From positions 17,646,285 through 17,710,284 of the forward strand of contig OY829658.1 of NCBI GenBank assembly GCA_963691815.1: DNA of 64,000 bases, read 5' to 3'. Both the position numbers and the translations under genes were made by a program. Positions 1 through 14,985 of this stretch are shown one piece after another. Source of the DNA: Echiichthys vipera. Its lineage: Eukaryota; Chordata; Actinopteri; Perciformes; Trachinidae. Position 1 is the first letter of the stretch; every line of letters begins with the position of its first letter. The notes under the pieces are model-generated. The model ran no database searches. It was not told the DNA's origin and saw only the letters and a program-made list of their open reading frames with translations.

Positions 1-463
1 GGTCACCAAAATACCCCTGCTGTGTACTGTCCACATGCCCTCATCTAAAATCAATGCCATTGTTTGCCTCCCCACCACTTCAATGCTATCACATCTGAGC
101 AGATGGATGGCATGAAGGCTGGGCCAAAATTAAACACCTAACTTGACAGCATGTTGGTGTGTTCCATGTGTGAGAATTCATTAGCAGCAACCCCACATAC
201 TCTGTCCTGCCATCTCACTTCTTTATCTCACCTTTTTTTTTTTAACAACGTCATGACCCCCGCCCGACGCCAGCCATCTGCTGATAACCCCTGCTAATCT
301 AGTGGAGGTCAGAGCGCAGGCAGCCAAGTGTCTCCCCTGCTGCCTCTCACTTTTTTCTTCTAAAGGTTGCCAAATATGGGCCAGTGCGTGGAGAGAGGTG
401 GGTGGAGGGTGACTGAGATGGAAAGACAGGAAGGGTGAGGGGACTGTTTCGATCTGACAGAGA

Positions 464-495
<32 letters not shown>

Positions 496-1855
496 TATGC
501 CGAGAGCACAAAGTTGATATCTTTATATTTGAAGAGAGGAAAGAAGGGGGTGGGGAAACAGCGGATGGTGGGGCAGTGGGTGAACTGGGGAACAACTGAG
601 GGCTTACTGGAATGCCAAGCAGCAAATCCTGGCCAAGGCAGATACATGTCAGTTTAATGAACAGTTCTAGTGGCATGCTGTTTGTGAGTGTGAGAGCGAG
701 AGGGCAAGAGCAGCGTGGCATCGCTTAAAAAGACACCAAACTAATTTTCCCTCAAGTCTGTCCTGCCTCCGCATCCATGGTTCCCACCACGCAGTATCAA
801 ACTTCTCGTGGCACCGCCTGGGGTGAATATATCATCCACAATATCGCACTAGACACTGTGTGTAAAATTGGTTTTTTTTGGACAGGTTCTGAGGGCTGCG
901 AATGCAATTGCTATTTATAACTTCAAACGAAACTGGGGCTGAGGAGTACTGAGTCTAGACTTGTCAAGGGTTTTTTGTTTTTTCTGAATAGTATTCTTTT
1001 TCTCCCCCTTAAAACTAATCTGGTAAAGAGGAAGTTGTGACTCTTATGTTTTATGGGCTATGGCAGGTTTTTTGCGGGCTACTGTGCTTCTAAAATGAAA
1101 ATATAACTAGTATTTCAGGTAAATGTGATTAAAAAAATCTCATAAAGAGCGTATGAACGTATATACTGGTTCTCTAAAAGTCAATAATAATAATAATAAT
1201 AATAATAATACAAATGTCACTATGAAAACCAGCTGCAACAGTTACTGCTAATGATGACACAGGAAAACAAAATCTATGACGAAAAACACCCTAGACTGGC
1301 ACGTCACGGTTTCCAAATAGCATCTGCAAAAACCCCAAATGGAGGAGTGTGCTTTTGTTCAGACAAAAATGGCCATAAACAATTGAAACAAAAAGAAAGC
1401 ACAACAAAAGTTATTTTGGGTTGAATGGGGGCTGTGACAGAGGTCCTGGCTGCCGCACAGAGGGTCCCTGGGGGCAGGCGCAGAGCGACACATGCCCCCA
1501 GGGCTGCTGGATCACATTTCCTGCTTGAAGCTCCATCAAAAGGAACTTTAGTAACCCCGGATGGGTTTGGGGAAGAGGTTACTACAGGGCATTCTACTGT
1601 ACTGTTAACAAAAGTGATTAGATTAAGCTTTGGGAACACCCTAATGATAGCTTTGTTTACTTCCGGCATGCACGCATCATTGCATGTCATACTGCATGCA
1701 GTCATAACATTTTTTACTGAACATTTTTAGAGAAAGAAGCTGATTTTCAGGTACTAGGTAGAGAATATATTCTAAAGGAAGTGGTTCGTTATCTGTTCAT
1801 ACGGACGTAAACAAATGTGACGTGGTGAGGTTTGCACGCAAGTTGGTAAACATAC
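1..1855 (-). other. mylip: mylip intron 2 (partial)
   Basis: This non-coding stretch begins at the donor next to exon 2 and runs off the left edge. It holds an (AT)n run at about 473-498 and an (AAT)n run at 1183-1210. Open frames of up to 133 codons at 1304-1730 have no recognisable homology and overlap on opposite strands, so they are treated as chance. Confidence 0.75.
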
Positions 1856-2046
1856 CTCGTCTGTTCCTGCAGAATGAGATGGGGCTCCACGAAAAACTTG
1901 ACCCGCAGCCTCAGCCGACAGGGCGTCACATTATCCATCTGCTGGCAGATGCGGTTCCTTAGATTCAGCCACAGGTTCTCTCCTTTGCTGCCTGTGAACT
2001 GCAGCCCAAAGTAGTCTACTTCAATTATGCCCAACTTTCTGCAAAC
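1856..2046 (-). CDS. mylip: mylip coding exon 2 (FERM F1 lobe)
   Basis: The exon continues from exon 1 in phase 0, starting VCRKLGIIEVDYFGLQFTGS and ending FVEPHLILQEQTR. This is near-identical to the FERM F1/F2 boundary of vertebrate MYLIP. The acceptor is a pyrimidine tract ending ccag just right of 2046, and the donor is gtatgt just left of 1856. The exon is 191 nt, so it ends in phase 2, inside the Arg codon of the QEQTR motif. The FERM domain binds the cytoplasmic tail of the LDL-receptor family. No premature stop or frameshift is visible. Exon 3 was not seen in the remaining 1.85 kb and must lie outside the window. Confidence 0.96.
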
Positions 2047-3333
2047 CTGGAAAGAGAAGAAACAAATGTGGTCACCAAGGGAGGACTTTGAATAAAGAAA
2101 TTAAAAAAAAGAGACCCTATAACTCTGCGGGAGGAAGTATCACGGCACATTCTGACGGCTTCTATCAAAAGGTGCACCATTTCACAGCAGGACAGTACAA
2201 TTGTGGACAGGTCCTCTTGAGTTTTGAGTTGTGGCAGCAAGTGAAATGTCCTTGAACTACACAATCCATATTGGCTTTGGTCTCCTAGTGGAGTGGCAAG
2301 AATGAAGAGAATTCTCCAACGGGAATCAATAAAAGTTTCACAAGATTTAAGAGGGAAGAAAATCAGACTGCTTTCTATCACTTTGTTCATTAGTCTTTCT
2401 GCTTCCCCCAGTGCTACTCTCACACAGATAAAACCCCATCAATATTCTAAAGCTCACGATGGGGTGGAAGTAAACTTGGAGGCTCTCCCGTGGTAAAAAA
2501 ATAAAAAGGGGGTTCATCAAACCCCACAATCCCACGCCCCCTCGTGCGGCCGCAGGCGGCCATGGGGTTATTACATAACTGCTGGAGAACGTCTGCAGGG
2601 AAGCCGGAGATAAAACTCATTCATATCCACAGGCAAGTTGGGGCCATGCCATGCATTTGAAGAAGCAGCTTAAAAATACACAACAAGAGGCTACTGATGA
2701 AAGGAAAAGCTCGCACGCTTGACTGTTTGCGTCCACTTTGGGAGGGAAAAGAGGTGAAACAACTTTAACTCAGAGAGAAGTTTCAGTTAAGAGTAGGCGA
2801 GAACGTTGAGCGCTCGTGGAGACAGAAGAATGAACTCTAGTAACCCCGACAAAGCCATCTGCCTGTGACTTTAAAGCCGCGCAGGTAGAGGCTGACCCGA
2901 CAGTTTTACCACAATGTATCAAAACTTTACTATCCAGATCCAAGTCGTGCGTTTCAACTAGGAATTTGCGTTTTTTTAAGGTCTCATCGTTACAAACAGA
3001 TGTTCTTTTTCTCTGCACGTTGCGCGCAGCAGAACATTTTGTTTCCGCAGTCCCCATCTGCAACAACGAAACAGGTCGGTAGTTTGTCTGCAGATGAAGT
3101 GAATTGTTGGTCAAGCAGCGGGTGCATTTTCTTTATGCATCCCTTGCGCAGAAACAATTCCTCGGTTTTATTTGCCAGAATAATTAAGCGATCGAGCCGA
3201 AGTTTTTAGAACATCTTTAAGTTTTTGCCTACAAGACAAACCGGAGCACTGCTGCCATACCTCACCATGATCATTTCTTTCTTAAAGGTATCACAATAAC
3301 GAAAACGTGATGTGTATTCCACCGCAGCCTTAC
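2047..3333 (-). other. mylip: mylip intron 1
   Basis: This is the 1.29 kb intron between the two recognised mylip coding exons, with the GT donor at 3333-3332 and the AG acceptor at 2048-2047. Long open frames in it on either strand do not resemble any protein I know and show no splice logic. No repeat family was recognised. Confidence 0.9.
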
Positions 3334-3420
3334 CTTATTCAGACAGTCCTCACCGTTCGCCTTCCCATCAACTTCCACTTCCATCACCACAGAATCCGGA
3401 CGAGTAACGTGGCAGAGCAT
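3334..3420 (-). CDS. mylip: mylip coding exon 1 (E3 ubiquitin ligase MYLIP/IDOL)
   Basis: This exon encodes the first 29 residues of myosin regulatory light chain interacting protein, beginning MLCHVTRPDSVVMEVEVDGK and ending GEDCLNK. It matches the start of the N-terminal FERM domain (F1 lobe) of vertebrate MYLIP as I know it. The ATG is at 3420-3418 (minus strand). The exon ends in AAG followed by the donor gtaagg, and phase 0 joins the next exon at 2046. The open frame extends upstream to an earlier ATG, but family length and conservation favour this start. MYLIP is a FERM plus RING ligase that ubiquitinates LDLR, VLDLR and ApoER2 at the plasma membrane for lysosomal degradation, and is transcriptionally induced by LXR in mammals. 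Only the N-terminal 93 residues lie in this window; the rest of FERM and the RING must be beyond its left edge. I cannot decide between the mylipa and mylipb paralogues. Confidence 0.94.
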
Positions 3421-3800
3421 TTTGGCTGTGAATTGTGTAAATCTTTGGTGTGCCACTCTTTAAAAAAAAAATAATACAAACTCTTCTCGAGCCCTCTTCA
3501 ACTCCCCCTACATCAAGCCTTCCTCACTTTCATAGCCCTTCCACTCTTGTGTGGCAAGTCCGTATCCACCAGCTGTAGGCTATATCAATGAAACGCCATG
3601 CACGGCGCCGCCTATTTACAGCCGACCAATGGTGGCCCGTTTGACGTGAGCGCTGCAAAGCTCCAACCAATCAGAAGTCGTGTGACATCCGCACGCGTTC
3701 TCCTCTGGGCTCGAGCTCGCCTCCCCTCCCGTGCCTGGAAGTGTGAGGCGTGCACTGCGCCCTCGTCTGGCTCGCCTGTTGCGTGGCGCTAAAGTGGCTT
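3421..3800 (-). promoter_or_regulatory. mylip: Candidate mylip 5' UTR and GC-rich promoter
   Basis: The region directly upstream of the mylip start codon turns GC- and CpG-rich at about 3590-3790, in contrast to the AT-rich surroundings. It carries two CCAAT boxes in plus-strand reading at 3626-3630 and 3667-3671, and a CRE-like TGACGTGA at 3642-3649 between them. The spacing of about 40 bp between CCAAT boxes is typical of TATA-less promoters. No convincing TATA box was found. The transcription start is not defined and no LXR element was located. Confidence 0.45.
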
Positions 3801-4315
3801 TTCAACTCACCTGCTCCTAATGAATTAGACATTTCAGCGAACTGCAGGGTGAGTTTAATGGCTTGTGTACGGGCTTTGTGTGTGAATAATGTATGGGAAT
3901 GCAGCACAAAAATAGCTGTGATAACGGGAAAAAATATCCCGCCCGCAGCTGCTGTCCAAAGCTTTTATGAATTTTTCATGATGGCGTCGCCCCCCCCCCG
4001 TCGTGTTTCCAACTCAGTTCCACATTTTCTTTTCACTGTGCTCCTCCTCGTGTAACACCACGTTTTGTCCTTGAACCGAAGACAGGTTGGCTGAAAGGAC
4101 GGTGTTCACTTTTTATTTGTTGCTCTATCAAGGTGATAGAAGGTACAAGAGAAACTGAATTGTCTTCAGTTCTGATATGAACAGTTATCAAATCATGAGG
4201 GGTGATGAAAGTTTTTTGCGTCTCACACGTTCGTTGAAACTCTTTTCACCCAGGATATTTTGGGTTCCTTTCTTTGCAAACTCTTCTCTAAACCAGGGGT
4301 TCTTTTAGTTGACAG

Positions 4316-4616
4316 AATGAAGAGGAAGAATACCTTTATTGGTCCCTCTTCATTTTACACACACATGCACAGACAGGATATATACATGCAACCAATGGAG
4401 AGATGTTAGAGCGAGGGGGCTGCCAGTGACCGGCGCCCGGGCAGTTGGGGGTTCGGTGCCTTGCTCAACAGCACCTCGGCAGTGCCCAGGAGATGAACTG
4501 GCACCACTCCAGCCACCAGTCCACACTCCATTCATGGTCCACACAGGGACTAGAACCAGCATCCCTCCGGTTCCCAGCCTAGTCACCTATGGACTGAGCT
4601 ACTACCGCCCCAAAGC
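4316..4616 (-). mobile_element. tRNA-derived SINE, minus strand
   Basis: Read on the minus strand this starts near a GGGGCGGTAG block and has a pol III A-box-like TAGCTCAGTCC (complement of 4591-4601) and a B-box-like GGTTCTAGTCC (complement of 4547-4557). The body contains the GCAAGGCACCGAACCCCCAA block and the 3' end is a GGACCAATAAAGGTATTC-type tail. The arrangement is that of a tRNA-derived SINE about 300 bp long. The subfamily name is not determined. Open frames across it on both strands are spurious. Confidence 0.7.
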
Positions 4617-4827
4617 AGGCACCCCTACAAATAGCCTACACAGCTTTTTATGGTGCATACAATACTAAGGTATTATCATTATTGACTTATTCATAGACTT
4701 ATACATCATATGTTAATGTTAAACATACATTTGGAAGGCACAGTGAAACCTTCAGCTCAATTGTATCTGTATATCTACCTTAGTGGCTCCCTTACCTATA
4801 AGCCAGATAAGTAAGCTTATCAAGGTT

Positions 4828-4890
4828 CCATCCATCCATCTTCAACCGCTTATCGGGGTCGTGGGGGGGTTGGAGCCGATCCCAGCTGAC
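4828..4890 (-). mobile_element. 5'-truncated SINE insertion with 10-bp target duplication
   Basis: This 63-bp insert has CCAT repeats on its left followed by the CTTCAACCGCTTATC block and the GGAGCCGATCCCAGCTGAC block. It is the tail of the same SINE as at 5211-5510, in minus orientation. It is bracketed by exact direct repeats TATCAAGGTT at 4818-4827 and 4891-4900. A truncated 5' end with a short-repeat 3' tail and a target-site duplication is the signature of target-primed reverse transcription. Confidence 0.8.
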
Positions 4891-4900
4891 TATCAAGGTT

Positions 4901-5203
4901 GTGTAAATGTATATATTCATTTTTTCACAAATGTATCTTTGCTTATTATACGTTGCATTCATCTCATCTTCATGTTAATGAATATTTTCAGACATATTTT
5001 TGAAGATAACAATAAAGGAAGGGGGGAAAGATTATTAAATAATTTTGCGGACCCCCTGTCGAAACTCAACAATATCAATAGGCTTATAATAAGTTTATTC
5101 AGCATTATGAGGGGTCTTTATACTGCACTTCATGATTGTCATTTAATTCCAATGATTGTTAAAGCATCTGTTTATTCTGACAAATGTAGAATATTATGCA
5201 GAT
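4901..5203. other. Spacer between SINE copies, no gene seen
   Basis: This AT-rich stretch separates the truncated and full SINE copies. The long plus-strand open frame running from 4783 to 5565 passes straight through both SINEs and this spacer, so it is not a gene. Confidence 0.7.
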
Positions 5204-5210
5204 TTTGTCC

Positions 5211-5510
5211 ATATACATTCATACATCATCAATCGCTTGTCCCTCTCGGGGTCGCGGGGCTGGAGCCGATCCCAGCTGACATTGGGCGTGAGCCAGGGCA
5301 CATAGAGACAAACAGAGACAGACAACCATTCACACTCACATTCTCACCTACGGGCAATTTAGAGTCATCAATTAACCTAACACGTGCATGTCTTTGGACC
5401 GTGGGAGGAAGCCGGGGAGAACATGCAAACTCCACACAGAAGGGCCCCAGCCAGGATTCGAACCAGGAACCTTCTTGCTGTGAGGCGACAGTGCTAATCA
5501 CCACCCCCAA
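5211..5510 (-). mobile_element. Full-length tRNA-derived SINE, minus strand
   Basis: On the minus strand the head contains an A-box-like TAGCACTGTCG (complement of 5486-5496) and a perfect B box GGTTCGAATCC (complement of 5454-5464). A middle with the GGAGTTTGCATGTTCTCC motif follows, then a tail ending GGGATCGGCTCCAGC and an AAGCGATTGATGATG-type end. This is a very common fish interspersed repeat. Possible target duplications are TTTGTCC at 5204-5210 and 5511-5517. The tail matches the truncated copy at 4828-4890. Confidence 0.78.
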
Positions 5511-6061
5511 TTTGTCCTTATTGCAATGTATAAATAATTTCTCAATCCTACTAGGAAAGTCATAGCTTCCACTTTGATGATTTATGTTTATTCAGCCTCA
5601 TCTCTTACATAATTCTAACCTCTTTATGATTATATTATTTATCAACACTGTTGTAATTTCTACAGTGAGAGACAGACATGGCCAGAAGACACTGCAGAAA
5701 GCTGCAGCCACACATACTCATACTTACACTAGAGAAGCATGCTGTTCAGCCAAGCCTGTTTGTCTGCCAGGGGACATTTCAGGGTAGAGGCAGCATCGTG
5801 CCTCTCCATATTTTTGTGCTCTCCCACCACTGCATCCCTGACGTAGCATCGGTGACTCAGATACAACAGGAGCCAGAAGGAGCTCCTAAACACCATCACT
5901 TCACTGTTCTGTTACTCAATTGACGCATTAAGAATGAGTGTGAGGTGAGATTCACATTTACATACTGCATGTGTGGAGATGCATCGTGTGTACATGCGTT
6001 TCTGTCTCTCTTTTTCAGCTAGTTAAATAAAGATTGGTGATGATCAGCCTCTGAAATGCTA

Positions 6062-6399
6062 CAGAGCTGCAGCGATTAGTCGATTGATTGTTTTCTTGTC
6101 AACTCACAGAAATCTCTAACTACTATGATATTCGATTAATCCCTTTGAGTCATATTTTAAGAAAAAAATGCTACTCAAATGTCAATATTTACTGGTTTCT
6201 TTACTCCTCTATGATAGTAAACTGAATATTTTTGGGTAATGGACAAAACAAGACATTTGAAGGCGTCATGTTTTGGGAAAAACTGATTAACACTTTCAAC
6301 CATTTTCTGAATTTTTTTGGACCAAACAACTAATCCATTAATCGAGAAAATGATCACCAGATTTATCAATAATGAAAATAATTGTTCGTTGCAACCCTA
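6062..6399. mobile_element. Non-autonomous hAT-type DNA transposon (MITE)
   Basis: This 338-bp element starts CAGAGCTGCAGCGA and ends in the imperfect inverse, TCGTTGCAACCCTA. It is flanked by an exact 8-bp direct repeat AAATGCTA (6054-6061 and 6400-6407), the diagnostic hAT target-site length. The interior contains the CGATTAAT-rich ends and the TGGACAAAACAAGACATTTG block that I know from a widespread fish hAT-derived repeat. It has no transposase ORF and so is non-autonomous. The final G expected at the 3' end has changed to A. Confidence 0.85.
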
Positions 6400-6407
6400 A
6401 AATGCTA

Positions 6408-8489
<2,082 letters not shown>

Positions 8490-8557
8490 CACATGACATC
8501 ACAGCGTCAGCACTGCCCATCTCCATAACCAAAGCTGTGCCTCTTGAAGCAGAGATT

Positions 8558-9556
8558 ATGTCAGAAAGTGCCATGCTAGCAGAGCTGTTGCGGCTGCAGT
8601 TGATGTTGTGTTATTGTTTCAATCTATCGCTCGTCAGCAGAAAGAAGATCAGTAAAAGGCAGCTGACATATCAGGGTAAAGGAGGGACTTGTTTTTCTCA
8701 AAATATGAGGAAAGGCCAGAGGGCGAGCAGCTCATCTGAGTCCGAAGAGAATCAACAGCCGCGGTCAACGAACTCCAAAGATGAGTCGTCATCACATGGA
8801 TGCTCATCAGATGAAGAATCATCGTCAGATTCAGATGTGGAGGCTGAAAGCGCGATGAAGAGGAGCCAGAGGTTTAGCAGCTCTTTCAGCTTTGGTGAAG
8901 ATCATCAGCTACAGTATAGAAATGAGGACAGAGAAGAAGCACTGTCGCCAAAGAACTCTAATGGAGTAACAGAGGTGGTGGAGCCAGAATTAACAGCAGA
9001 ACATGTGCGATTAGAGACACCGGACAGTTTTTGTCATACAAGTCACCATCGGAGGTCAGGTTTTTTCAGGCCTCAGGAATTATGGCTGGCAATGACAAGA
9101 TGTCTCTCCCTCCGATGGCCTCCTTGTCTGTCCGTTAACAAACAAAGTAACATGAAATTAGCCTACCAAGTGGACCTCGACCAATTGGAGGACACACAGT
9201 CGTCCATCAGTTCCGAATCAACCAATGAGAGCTCTTCAAGTACATCTACATCGGATGACAGAGAAGTGACATCAACGAAACACGAGGAAGAGAAAGTCCG
9301 AAGCAAAATGATCAAAAGCGGTCCACCCCCTCGCCGCTGGGTTTCTCGTTCCTCCCCCAGACTGCCAAGAGCCAGACAAGCTACGGACTCTATGTTAGCT
9401 TCATTGATCTTGGAGAAAGAAATGTTCCTGAGGATTGAGCTGGTAGATTCAGGCGTTGAGAGAGATGAATTACGTTACCGGGCAGAGTGGAAGCTGTCAG
9501 AGAGAACAAAGAAACTGGCAGAGGGAGTGTGGCTCTCTCGAAGCCCCAAAAATTGA
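8558..9556 (+). CDS. Unrecognised serine-rich acidic protein (single-exon ORF or terminal exon)
   Basis: I do not recognise this protein. Read from ATG 8558 it is 332 residues; a second ATG at 8705 would give 283 residues. Both have A at position -3. The upstream frame stays open only because it enters the GT microsatellite, so the N-terminus is uncertain and an upstream splice acceptor is possible. Roughly residues 50-100 are Ser/Glu/Asp-rich, with DEESSSDSD-type runs that look like CK2 phosphoacceptor sites. A second Ser/Thr-rich stretch follows around residues 210-235. A basic, proline-containing linker leads to a compact C-terminal block (about 279-328) containing EKEMFLRIELVDSG and RYRAEWKLSERTKKLAEGVW, which looks like the conserved core. 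There is no signal peptide or clear membrane segment. AATAAA signals at 9929 and 9951 follow about 0.4 kb after the stop, supporting a real 3' end. Confidence 0.5.
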   Translation: MSESAMLAELLRLQLMLCYCFNLSLVSRKKISKRQLTYQGKGGTCFSQNMRKGQRASSSSESEENQQPRSTNSKDESSSHGCSSDEESSSDSDVEAESAMKRSQRFSSSFSFGEDHQLQYRNEDREEALSPKNSNGVTEVVEPELTAEHVRLETPDSFCHTSHHRRSGFFRPQELWLAMTRCLSLRWPPCLSVNKQSNMKLAYQVDLDQLEDTQSSISSESTNESSSSTSTSDDREVTSTKHEEEKVRSKMIKSGPPPRRWVSRSSPRLPRARQATDSMLASLILEKEMFLRIELVDSGVERDELRYRAEWKLSERTKKLAEGVWLSRSPKN

Positions 9557-9928
9557 TGGATTGACATATTAAGTTAGAGGTTTGGCTGCCTTTTATAGCA
9601 TTTATATTATTCATCCATCAAGTTAGATTATTAGGTTATTGCAACCATCTTTATTGATTATAATCATCTAATCTTAGGTTGTGTGACTGCTGATTATAAG
9701 TGGCCTAGATTTCAATGAATAATCACTGAGATTGGTTTTGCATGATGGCTGTGTAAACCACTGTGTGCTAATACAAATGCCGTGACTGTCACTAGCTAAT
9801 TAGAAATGCTATTTTAAGAAACACAGCAGAACACAGTTTGTGTTAATGCTTATTTTTCCGCCTTTCTGGGTCTTTCAGAGAACATTTTTTACATGGCTGG
9901 TTCCATGTGTAGGAAGCGAGGGAGACAT

Positions 9929-9956
9929 AATAAAATGTCATGTATTTATGAATAAA
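9929..9956 (+). terminator. Two polyadenylation signals downstream of the unknown ORF
   Basis: AATAAA occurs at 9929-9934 and again at 9951-9956, 373-400 bp after the stop codon at 9554-9556. A GT-rich stretch (TTTTTGTGTCAGGGG) follows, as expected at a cleavage/polyadenylation site. This is motif evidence only. Confidence 0.45.
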
Positions 9957-14036
<4,080 letters not shown>

Positions 14037-14471
14037 CACTGAATTTCACTCAGATTTTCAGAGAAAACTTCAGCTGGGGATTATGTTCCACAAAGCCATA
14101 CTCGGCCTTGCTGCTGAGTAGGATGGGCATGACTTCCATTAATAATTCCCTTCTACCATCTTCACCCATAAAATCAAGTAAGCCCGAAGCAACTGGATAT
14201 GCTGTGTAGTAAGAAATTTAATTTATCCTCTCATCTGTGAGGCTTTATCATACTTTATCCATCAGAACTAATGCAATGTTTTTTAAGATGAGTGGCTATG
14301 ATGACAAAGACTGTTTAAATTTTCAATAGGGATAAATGTTACTTACTTAAAACCTGTCTGCTTGTATGGTTGGCCATGACCGTTGTAGGATGACCAAAAT
14401 GAACTGTTTTTTAAAATCAGAAATTAATAACTCCTCAGCTTTTGAGCTATGTCATCTCACTTTGTCATTGT

Positions 14472-14985
14472 TGATATCTCTCATCTCATCTTCAACCGCT
14501 TATCCGGGGTCGGGTCGTAGGGGCAGCAGCTCTAGCAGGGGACCTCAAACTTCCCCAGGCCACATTAACCAGCTCTAACTGGAGGATCCCGAGGCGTTCC
14601 CAGGCCAGTGTGGAGATATAATCCCTCCACCTGGGTCTTCCCTGAGGCCTCCTCCCAGCTGGATGTGCCTGGAACACCTCCCTAGGGAGATGCCCAGGGG
14701 GCATCCTTACTAGATGCCCAAACCACCTCAACTGGCTCCTTTCAGCGCAAAGGAGCAGCGTCAGCGGCTCTACTCCGAGTTCCTCCGAGAACTTCTCACC
14801 CTATCTCTAAGGGAGACTCCAGCCACCCTCTTGCGAAAACCCATTTCGGCCGCTTGTATCTGTGACCTCGTTCTTTCGGTCATGAACCCCAACTTTCATG
14901 ACCATAGGTGAGGGTAGGAACAAAGATTGACCGGTAGATCGAGAGCTTTGCCTTCCGGCTCAGCTCTCTTTTCGTCACAACATTT
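14472..14985 (-). mobile_element. 3' fragment of a non-LTR retrotransposon (RT C-terminal region)
   Basis: Read on the minus strand this encodes broken pieces of the C-terminal part of a fish non-LTR reverse transcriptase ORF. One piece is YRSIFVPTLTYGHESWGS near 14890-14940. Another is RWFGHLVRMPPGHLP followed by GRPRWRDYISTLAWERLGI at 14540-14730. Stops and frameshifts separate the pieces, so it is a dead, 5'-truncated copy. The 3' end at about 14472-14512 carries the GATAAGCGGTTGAAGATGAG tail, shared with the SINE copies near 4.8 and 5.2 kb. Confidence 0.8.

Noticed and set aside
1304..1730. Overlapping frames on both strands inside mylip intron 2
   Set aside because: They do not match MYLIP exon 3 or any family I know; mutual overlap suggests chance.
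4783..5565. 260-codon plus-strand open frame
   Set aside because: It runs through two SINE copies and the spacer between them; composition and content are repeat-derived.
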